A stretch of 64,000 nucleotides of DNA, taken from NCBI GenBank assembly GCA_017520935.1, contig JAFXEF010000001.1, positions 33,077-97,076 of the forward strand, read 5' to 3'. Positions 52,797-62,000 of the stretch are shown one piece after another; positions within the stretch are counted from its first letter, which is position 1; each line of letters starts with the position of its first letter. Position numbers and translations under genes: made by a program. The DNA is from Bacteroidaceae bacterium. Lineage in GTDB: Bacteria; Bacteroidota; Bacteroidia; Bacteroidales; Bacteroidaceae. The notes beneath the pieces were generated by a model. It was not told the origin of the DNA, ran no database searches, and saw only the letters and a program-made list of their open reading frames with translations.

Positions 52797-54425
52797 ATGA
52801 AGATTCTTTGGCTTGATCTTAATTGCTCGTATGCTCACAGTTCATTGGCATTGCCTGCGTTGCATGCTCAGGTGATGTGCCGAACGGATGTGGAGTGGCG
52901 TGTGGTGCGTACTACTACGGGAGAGGCTGTAGGAACGGCTGTTGATGCGGTATGCACCCATCGCCCTGATGTGGTGGCCGCTTCAGCCTGGTTGTTTACT
53001 CACGAGCATTTGTTGCATATCCTGGCGCGAGTGAAGGCGTTGTTGCCACAGACGATTGTCATCTTGGGAGGTCCCGAGTTTCTGGGTGACAATGATGCTT
53101 ATCTTCGTCAGCATACATATATATCTTGTGTGCTTCGTGGGGAAGGGGAGGAGAGCTTTGCCCGTTGGCTTGATGTGTGGGATAAACCTGAAGCGTGGGG
53201 TGGCCTCTCTGGATTATGTTATATATATAAAGGTATATACTATGATGGTGGACTGGCTCGCGTGATGGATTTTGCTTCGCTAAAGGCACCCGAGGAAAGT
53301 CCGCTGTTTGCGTGGGGCAAACCCTTCGTGCAGTTGGAGACTACGCGGGGGTGTTTCAATACGTGTGCTTTTTGTGTCAGTGGAGTAGGTGACCCTGTAC
53401 GTACGTTGCCCATCGAAGCCATTCGACTGAGGCTTGACTGCATACGTGATCGGGGTATCCGTGACGTGCGTATCCTTGACCGTACCTTCAACTATCATCC
53501 CCAACGTGCTATCTCGCTGATGCAGCTTTTTGCTGAGTATCATCCATATATGCGGTTTCATCTGGAGATACACCCGGCGCTATTACCGCAAAGTGTGCGT
53601 GAGGTGTTGGCATCGCTGCCTGCCGGATTGCTACATCTGGAGGCTGGTATACAAAGCCTACGCCAAGAGGTGCTCGATGCCTGTTGTCGCAAGGGGGTGT
53701 TGGAACATTCGCTTGACGGACTGCGATACCTCTGCTCGCTGTCCAACCTCATCACTCATGCTGACCTTATTGCGGGGCTGCCTCGCTACACCCTTGCGCA
53801 GATATATGAAGATATCCACACTCTTGCTGGCTATCAGGCGGGAGAGATACAGTTGGAGTCCCTAAAACTGCTGCCAGGTACGATGATACGTCGTGAGGCT
53901 GTACGCTTAGGCTTGTGCTACTCGCCACTACCTCCTTATGAGGTGCTGAAGACTGAGGCTATCACAAGTGCAGAGCTGCAGGAGGCTCGCCGACTCTCTC
54001 GCCTGCTTGATGCCTACTATAATACTTCGGCATGGCAGCAAATCACGCGGCAACTGCTTTTGGGTGAGCCCGATTTCCTATATCGCTTTCTTGACCATTT
54101 GACCCACAATAACTATATAGACCAGCCAATGAGTCTGGAGCGTAGGGGTGAACTGCTCTATCTCTTCTGCCGTGATTACTATCCTGACTATCTCCCCGCT
54201 GTCACGATTGCGTGGATTGAGGCCGGCATGTCGCTCAAGAAACGTCCTGCCGAGGGGGTGCGTACCAAGCATGTGCAGCCGCCAGGGAAGTGGAATGTCA
54301 TCTATGGCGAGTACAATGATGATTTGCGACTCTGTTTCCTACCTACAGTCGAGGGTGGAGGATATTGGTTTGGGTATGACACTACGACACAATGTCCTAC
54401 TCCGATATTTAGAGCCGAGGTGTAG
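52797..54425 (+). CDS. B12-binding domain radical SAM protein, DUF4080 type
   Basis: 542 aa from ATG 52797 (MKILWLDLNCSYAHSSLALP); the earlier ATG at 52761 lies in the promoter. Residues about 1-140 form a cobalamin-binding Rossmann-like domain (no clear DxHxxG, as in many of this class). The radical SAM core has TTRGCFNTCAFC (CxxxCxxC) followed by IRDVRILDRTFNYHPQRA, and the last about 170 residues match DUF4080. The substrate is not known. Members may do methylations or ring rearrangements with cobalamin or may have lost it. Confidence 0.87.
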   Translation: MKILWLDLNCSYAHSSLALPALHAQVMCRTDVEWRVVRTTTGEAVGTAVDAVCTHRPDVVAASAWLFTHEHLLHILARVKALLPQTIVILGGPEFLGDNDAYLRQHTYISCVLRGEGEESFARWLDVWDKPEAWGGLSGLCYIYKGIYYDGGLARVMDFASLKAPEESPLFAWGKPFVQLETTRGCFNTCAFCVSGVGDPVRTLPIEAIRLRLDCIRDRGIRDVRILDRTFNYHPQRAISLMQLFAEYHPYMRFHLEIHPALLPQSVREVLASLPAGLLHLEAGIQSLRQEVLDACCRKGVLEHSLDGLRYLCSLSNLITHADLIAGLPRYTLAQIYEDIHTLAGYQAGEIQLESLKLLPGTMIRREAVRLGLCYSPLPPYEVLKTEAITSAELQEARRLSRLLDAYYNTSAWQQITRQLLLGEPDFLYRFLDHLTHNNYIDQPMSLERRGELLYLFCRDYYPDYLPAVTIAWIEAGMSLKKRPAEGVRTKHVQPPGKWNVIYGEYNDDLRLCFLPTVEGGGYWFGYDTTTQCPTPIFRAEV

Positions 54426-54825
54426 ACCGGCGATGATATTCGCTTGCTTTTCGTGTCTTTGCACTAATTTTGAGGTAAACCTCGAAGATACGAATAAATG
54501 AGCAAGAAATAGTTGGACGACTGGGCGGTAGCGAATGGTTAGGATACCTATTTTACGCGCAGACTCCGTCGAACTTCTCCCACGGACTGTTTTTTCTTTT
54601 CTTACGCAGCCCCTGCAGACTTAACGGGTCGCTCCGCCCTCGCTGCCTCCGGAATGTATACACTCGGCAAGCCGACACACGCAAGCGGTAGCGATGCGTG
54701 CCTCTGTGTAAGTCAGCGCAGTCCTGCGTGAGACAAAAAGACATTCTGTGTGCGGTGTTTGCCGTACCTGATGGGCGAGAAACATTTTTTCACACGAGAA
54801 TGTTTGTGGGATAAGGAATAATATC
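54426..54825. other. Intergenic, repeat-derived region
   Basis: No gene supported. It holds a promoter-like CACTAATTTTG (54462-54472), part of an inverted hairpin repeat near 54480-54510, and a GC-rich stretch (54560-54720). The segment at 54744-54778 recurs at 55604-55642. The region looks like decayed sequence. Confidence 0.5.
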
Positions 54826-55001
54826 TATCTTTGCAGTGAACCGCGAAGATATTTTCACTCGCTGTAAAAAAAATCAAGCAAGCTTGATATTTCTTGCTCG
54901 TTTATTTATATCTTTGCAGTGAACCGCGAAGATATACTGCACTCGCAGTGAAAAATACTGAAACAAGTTTCGTATTTCTCGCTCGTTTGTTTCTATCTTT
55001 G
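54826..55001 (+). promoter_or_regulatory. Three tandem promoter repeats upstream of the toxin-antitoxin pair
   Basis: TATCTTTG occurs at 54826-54833, 54909-54916 and 54994-55001, 83 and 85 nt apart. The first has TTTG 20 nt upstream (54802-54805). The second and third units each contain GAACCGCGAAGATAT at their start and a hairpin (ATCAAG-CAAG-CTTGAT; GAAA-CAAG-TTTC), then TTTCT[TC]GCTCGTTT. All point at the antitoxin gene at 55019. Confidence 0.7.
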
Positions 55002-55018
55002 CAGTAAAAGATACGCTT

Positions 55019-55213
55019 ATGATATCAACATCCATCATCTCACAAGAAAACAATGCAGTGACAGTACGAATGAGCCGTCGTCGTTGGAATCATCTTCAGA
55101 AGCTGGAGGAGTCATACAAGGTGGCTGTCGCTATCCGCAAAGGAATGGAACAAGCAGAGAAGGCACCCTCTCTCAGCATTGACGAAACGATGAAGATGCT
55201 GAATGCCCTATGA
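55019..55213 (+). CDS. Antitoxin-like protein of a RelE/HigB-type pair
   Basis: 64 aa, small and polar: an N-terminal strand-like part (TSIISQENNAVTVRMSRRRWNHLQKL) followed by a helix rich in Glu, Ala and Lys ending ETMKMLNAL. It overlaps the toxin start by 4 nt (ATGA), as typical for antitoxin-toxin pairs. No canonical named DNA-binding motif is recognised, so the family is uncertain. The preceding promoter array makes it likely to be transcribed. Confidence 0.65.
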   Translation: MISTSIISQENNAVTVRMSRRRWNHLQKLEESYKVAVAIRKGMEQAEKAPSLSIDETMKMLNAL

Positions 55214-55537
55214 GGACAATAAGGACCTCTGATGAATTTAAGACGGCCTACAAGCGACTGAAGAAAAAGTATCGCTCGCTTGAGGCCGATTTCGGTGCAT
55301 TGCTGGTGTCACTGCAGGAGAATCCCCGGCAGGGAGTGGAGATACTTGATGACATCTGGAAAATAAGTAAGAATGAATATCACTTCCAAAGGGCGAGGGA
55401 AAAGTGGTGGCGCACGTGTAATTGTGCGTGTGAGAATAGTAATGGATGAGTTGCAACTGCTTTATATTTATGATAAAGCGGATTTCGAAAACGTAAGTGA
55501 GGCTTATTTGCGCGACATACTGAAGAGGATGCCTTGA
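55210..55537 (+). pseudogene. RelE-family toxin, frameshifted
   Basis: The start MRTIRTSDEFKTAYKRLKKKY and LVSLQENPRQGVEILDDIWKI read as a RelE/YoeB-like mRNA interferase. At about 55366-55376 the reading moves to another frame. After the shift, MNITSKGRGKSGGARVIVRV continues the normal family sequence (xxITSKGKGKSGGARVI) and ends RDILKRMP at 55537. The original frame instead ends at 55449 in low-quality sequence. So one extra base has split the gene. The catalytic C-terminal part would not be made unless ribosomes shift. Confidence 0.8.
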
Positions 55538-55603
55538 TTCCGTCTTTTACTCGTTTTTTTCTCACATCGTTCCTCGCGCTGTTTTTTTTGCACACAGAAA
55601 CTC

Positions 55604-55642
55604 ATCTGTGTGAGGCCGTGTTTGCCGTACTTGATGGGCGAG
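55604..55642. repeat. Second copy of a short direct repeat (other copy 54744-54778)
   Basis: TCTGTGTG...GTGTTTGCCGTAC[CT]TGATGGGCGAG is shared with 54744-54778, about 860 bp apart, flanking the toxin-antitoxin pair on both sides. It might mark the borders of an inserted segment. Confidence 0.5.
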
Positions 55643-55771
55643 CAACAAGAGCCGTGTGCTCCGTGTCCGTGATCAATATTGCTGTGCTTTCCGTGTTTCC
55701 CGTGTGGCAAAAAGAACTCCCCCGATTGGAAACAACCACAGAAAAAGGATAAAAAGAACCATGTTAAAATT

Positions 55772-55803
55772 TTGGTAGAAAAAGTAGAAACTCGTAACTT
55801 TGT
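55772..55803 (+). promoter_or_regulatory. Promoter of the giant surface-protein gene
   Basis: TTTG (55772-55775), 20-nt spacer, TAACTTTG (55796-55803). The leader to the ATG at 56064 is about 255 nt; I see no named riboswitch in it. Confidence 0.65.
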
Positions 55804-56063
55804 TCGCTGACCTCATGTAAAGAGATTGATGAAACGCATGTAAGTTATTGATGAACAGGGAAAAGTAAACAATCAAAGGGTGGGTATGCACGTCATTGCC
55901 GTGCATTTCCCAGTTGGTGTATTCGTACGGATTTGATATGAGGAGATAGCAAAACGAAGATATGAAGCTTGGATCTATATATATTTAAATAGGTATAGGC
56001 CGGCAGAAAAGATTGATAAAAGATAGAAAATTTATATTTATGTTTAACTAATTTATTAATCAA

Positions 56064-59000
56064 ATGAAACGAAAACATTTCATTTTCGCCCTTGTGGCGA
56101 TGTTGTCGAGTTTCTCCATGACGACCTATGCGCAGAATGTTGCAAAGGTTGGCAATACAGAGTACGAGACAATTGATGCAGCAATCGCTGCGTGGACTAA
56201 TAACACCACGCTGACGTTGCTTAGCGATGTCACGTTGAGTGATGTTGTTACATTGAATTCTACCGAGCATCACATCCTGAACCTCGGTACCTACACAATG
56301 ACGGCAGCAAGCGGAAAGAACGCTTTTGTGATTAAGGCTTGCGGTACAGGTAGTGCAGAGCGCTCTGCCATCACCATCAATGCCGATGCCACTAACCCTG
56401 GCGGTATTAATGCCGGCAGCAAGTGCGTGGTGTACTACAAGTATGCTGATGGTGGCATCAGTACCGAAGACCGTCCTATCATCAAGATTAATGGCGGTGT
56501 GTTTACTGGTTCTACCTCTTCTTTTGGAACTGCAGGTATTTACACGATCGGTACAGCTGCCAGAAAGTGCGCTACACTGAACGTCAGTGGCGGTACTTTC
56601 AACTGCTCTATCAATGGTTCTGGTAAGTCTAAGCTGATTATTTCTGGCGGTGTATTCAACTACAGTGTTGGTTCTCAGGGCGACTCTACAGCAAGCCGTC
56701 TTATCAGCGGCGGTACTTTCAAAAGCTTCAGCTTTATGACTGCTGACAGCAACAATACCAAGTTCTGGATTGGTACCTCTATGGGTAACAGCAACGTGGG
56801 TGCATACATTGATGACAATGGTTATCTCGTTGTTGGCGGTCCTGTCGTTACCGAGGCTGGCGAAACTTTTGAGGCTTCTTCGCCGAATATTAGCAATGCA
56901 GGCTTTGGCAGCTATTTGACATACAGCTCTGTAGCGACAAACGGCATTTACTACACCAGCGTAGAGGAGGCTCTTGCTGATAATAACAAGGCAAGCGGTA
57001 GCGTTACCGTATACGTTGATGAGTTGGACATGACTGATATCTCTTACAAGGGCACCATCGTCGTTCCCGAAGGTGAAGAGATCACTATTGTCACTGAGGC
57101 AGGCGTAACACCTACTTGGACTGTTTCTGCCAATGATGATGCTGTAACTTATACAGACGCTGAAGGAAACGAGCTTGTTAAGGACGAAAATGGCAGCTTT
57201 GTTGTTCCCCCAGTAGCTAAAATCGGTGAGACAAGCTATGAAACGCTCCAGGCAGCTGTAGATGCAGTACAGAACGGCCAGACAATCACTCTGCTTGCCG
57301 ATGCAGCAGAAGATGTGACTATCCCTGCCGGTGTTACCTTCAACGGTAATGGCAAGGCTGTTGGCAATATCACAGCTGCAGGTACCATTACTTTCAACGG
57401 CCACACCAAGGCTACGTCGTTTAATGTGGAGAATACTAACACAACAATAAATATTGTTGAGGGTGCATGCCTTGAGATCACTGGTTCAAACAGAATGGTG
57501 ATAGGTCATGGCTGCACATTCAATATCACTGGTTCTATTGAGGATGCCAAGACTGCTGACAAGGCTGCTCTTACACCTTCACTCATCATGCCGGGTGCAT
57601 CGTTCACCGGTGCTGGTGTTACTTTCAATGTAACCAATGCATATATAAAGACTACTGCTTCTTATTGCAGCAGCAGCAAGACTGCAAGCGGTACATTCGA
57701 TTTCAATATTGAGAACAGCATCTGGGAACAGTTCAACAAACTTGCATTCGAGTCTCAGTCTGTAAATGCAACTGTCAACTTTGACCTCGTGAACAGTGTG
57801 CTCACAACTACAAGTCACCTTGTATTCGGTGTAAGCCGTGGTGAGGTTGTTATCGACAACTCTAATGTTAACGTAGGCACTTCACGTCAGATTGAGAACC
57901 AGAGCACAATGACCATCAAGAATGGTTCGGTTGTGAACGGTGCTGTAGCAACAAGCTCTAATGCCAAGAATCCCGGTACTATCATCGTTGAGGATGCAAC
58001 TTATGCTGTTACTGGTGAGTTCTCTGGTTCAGACCTTGGTACAGGTACCCTCATCGTCAAGAAGGGTGCAACGGTTTCTGCCGGAAGCATCACTAAGGCT
58101 AACATCCAGATTGACGCAACAGGCATGACTATTGATGATGAGATTAACCTCACTGCAAACCTTGCTAACCATGCAGGTACACTTGAAGTAGTGAATAACG
58201 ACAACCTTACTGCCAAGATTGTTGACGGAAAGATCGTTCTTGCCGAGAGACCTGCTGCCAAAATTGGTGATGTTGAGTACACAACTCTTGAGGCAGCCTT
58301 CAAGGCTGCGATAAGCGGTTGCACTATCGATATCCTCTCTGACGTAACTGTTGACTATAACTGGGATGCACGTTATACCGGTGGTAAGTTCACTGTTCCT
58401 GTGACCATCAACGGTAATGACAAGACAATCAAGTTTACAGCTTCTGTAAATGACAATAATTATCAGGCTCCTTTCCGCTTTGAGGCTGATGCAACTGTCA
58501 AGGACCTTATTATTGACATGAGCGAGGTTACAGATAACCGTTTCCGCGCAATCTCATCTAAGGGCAATCTGACTGTTGATGGCTGTAAGTTCATCGGTAA
58601 GGATGAGACTCTCAATTGTAGAGCTGTCATCTTCGGTGAGGGTGCTGGCGCAAACGTAGGCAACCTTGCTATCTCTATCACAAACAGCGAGTTCATCAAC
58701 TGGAAACGTGGTATCACAGACAACGAGAACGCTCAGGATGTGAAGACTGTTACTATCACAGGCAACACATTGACCGACGCTGGTGTTGTTGTAAGTGCTA
58801 AGGAGACTGTAGCATTCACAGGTAACACTGTTGAGGGTGCATACGTAAACATCAAGTCTTACACTGCAGGCAACAAACTTCAGGTAACTGCTACAGGCAA
58901 TACTCTTGAACCAAATACCGATTCTGCATACAACGTTATCGATGCAGGTGGTAAGGTAGAGGCTGACGGCTTCAAGATTATAGCTAAGGGCAACGATTTC

Positions 59001-62000
59001 ACTGGCTACACCAGAGGCGACGCTATCTGGGGTGAAGTTTGGGGTAACGCTTCAGAAAGCTTCGTTATCAAGGTGCTTGATGCAAACGGCAACGTAATGG
59101 GTACAACAAGCCTCAACAACATTGACGGCATCATCGACGGTGACGTTAATGCTACCTGGTCCCTCAAGCTTGATGCAGCTTCAAATAGCGATGACTATTG
59201 GACAATGGAGTGGACAACAGCTCCTACCATCGACAACATGCCTGCTAAGGTTGAACTTTGGGTCGACGGCGTTAGAGTAAGCGGCGGTGACGTTGTTCTT
59301 AACGCTCCTGACAATCTGAATAAGATCTATGCAGCGGTTACTGATGCCAGCGGCAAGATTCTTGGTTACCACACAGACATTCAGGAGGCTATCAAGGCCG
59401 CTGCTGCAGTAACAAGCGTAGCAAGAACAGCTACTGCAGGCACAGTTGAAGTTCTCAGTGACGTAACTGTCGACAAGTGGATTATGTTCTCAGAGAAACT
59501 CTCTATCGGCAATGGAAATATCATTACAACCGAAATCAACGGAGTCACAATCGATGGCAATGGTAACACTCTTACGATAAAGAGTATTGAGTCGGCAGGC
59601 AATGGTAATCGCCTGTTCTACGACGCGACAAATCTCAACATCAAAGACCTTACCATCGAGTATGTAGATGCAGCTGCAAATCAGGGCGGTATTGGCTTGA
59701 CAGCAGGTACTATTGAGAACGTAACATTCAATGGCGGTGGCAATGCTATATTGCCAGGAACAGGTGACATCACCGTCAAGGATTGTACTTTCAAGACAAA
59801 TGGCACATCTATCTACTATGAGGAGGGAAGAGACAACCTTGTTGTAACAGGTAATACATTTGAGAATCCTGACAATGTAAATGTTATTCTCCTTCGTGGT
59901 AACACAACATTTATAGAAAACACTGTAATCAGTGGCCGCACAGTGAACGTCGTAAGCGGTTCACCTGTGGTTTCTGGCAACGACTTCAACGATGTTCGCT
60001 TCAAGGTTTACAATGGTGCTACTGCAACAATCACAGAAAACGAAATCAATAACCTCGTATTCAATGACGAGAGCGTTGTTGAATCTACATTCGAAAACAA
60101 CATTCTTAGCACAGAGGCACAGGCTGTACTCAATGCTGCGAAGTTTGCCGTTGCAAAGATTGGTGAAACGAGCTATGAGACACTCGCCGCAGCTGTTGCT
60201 GCTGCCGAGAGCGGTGCAACTATCACATTGTTGAACGGCGAGCACGAGTTGCCTTTGTTCGCTGGTAAGGAACTGACCTTTGTGGGCGAGAGCAAGGAGG
60301 GCGTTATTGTCAACGATGCTCCTGCTGCAGTAACACAGGGATGGAATGGTTCTACCTTCCACTTCGAGAACCTCACCGCCAAGGGTGCAACCGAAAACTA
60401 TCACGGTTTAGCCAACGGCGTTGTAGAAGTAACTTATAAGAATTGTAACATCAACGGCCTGCGCTTCCTGTATGCTACAGAAGGCGTATCTTTCGACGGA
60501 TGTGCATTCAATGCCAATGGCGTAGAGCACAGCTTCTGGACATACGGTGCAAGCAACGTGACAGTAAAGAACAGCACATTCACCTATACCGACCGTGCTG
60601 TGAACTGCTACAGCGAGAATGGTGCCGAGCACGAGGCTGACATCACTATCGAGGGATGCTCATTCACATACGCTGGCACTAACGACACTCCAGAAGGTGC
60701 AGTTGAAATCAACAGCGGTTCTGTTAAGTCTATCAATCTGACAATGAATGGCTGTACTGCTCCTGAGAAGGGTGCCATGTGGTTCAACTCTCAGTGGGAC
60801 AGCAAGAAGGGCGAAAACACAGTTGTCGTTGTTGACGATGTAAAGGTTTGGCCTTTTGCTGCTAAGATTGGCGAGACAGGTTATGCTTCACTTGCCGAGG
60901 CTCTCACAGCTGCACGGACTGCAAATCTTTCCGATGTTGAAATCACGATTGTAGGTGTGAACACACAAGAAACAGCCGATGATTTTAACCTCTATGAAGA
61001 GACTGTATTTAACAATGTTACAATTAAACAGGATAATGGCAACAAACCATACTATGTTAAATGCATTTATCCAGGTAAGCGCTCAATTGATGAAGGTCTG
61101 TTTGTATTTGATGGTGTAAATGTTGTTATTACAGAACAATATATTACACAGTGTAAGACTGTTTTGAAGAACAATTCTGTTGTTAAGCGTACTGATGACG
61201 CTAAGAATTTCATCTACTATGCCGATATGTTCGTGGAGCCAGGTTCTAAGTACGACAGCCAGATTGATGACATTCTGGGCGGTAGCGTTACAGTAGATGG
61301 TGGTAGAACAGACGGAACTTATAATACAGAATTTGATCTCAGAAGCATATTCTTTGACGTAAGAACCGGTCAGGTGCTTACTGCAAAGAACGGAGCATAT
61401 GTGATTTTTAATGCAGCGAATGAAATCGGTCGCCTTACACTTAACGGAAAATTGTCTGTCCAGGCATCTAAGGTAGAGGTATTTAATAATATACCAATGG
61501 GTGATGGTGCTGTCATAGAACTGGACACCAAGAGTTTGGTTTCAGCAAAAGTAATTACGGGTAAAGGTAAGATAGTTGTTGATGCTACTGGTTTTGCCGG
61601 TGAAGATGTAGAGGTAATTAATGCAGATATGAGTGGCTTCACCGGTACTATTGAAGTTATAGGCGATGCTACTTATGAAATTGTAGACAGCAAGGTTGTG
61701 ATAAAGGCTCCTACTTACGTTGCCAAGATCGGTGATGTTTACTATGCCACTATCCAGGAAGCTGTTGTTGCTGCACAGACTGGTCAGACGGTAACTTTGC
61801 TTGATGATATAGAGCTTAGCGTGTCACAAGGCACCACAATCACTGACAACTACTTTGCTTTGATTGCCGTTGGTGAGAAAGCTGTGACAATCGACCTCAA
61901 CGGAAAGAAAGTTACAGCAAGTCCTACTGCCGCTGAGTTGGGAGACAAGAAAGGCAGCATGCTGGTTGGCGTATTTGCTGTCGACACCAACGGAAGCCTC

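Noticed and set aside
55893..57404. Minus-strand ORF of 503 aa, and other long minus-strand ORFs up to 63.5 kb
   Set aside because: They lie opposite the giant surface-protein gene, whose plus frame is open without interruption and has a signal peptide, repeats and a C-terminal tail. The antisense proteins are low-complexity shadows.
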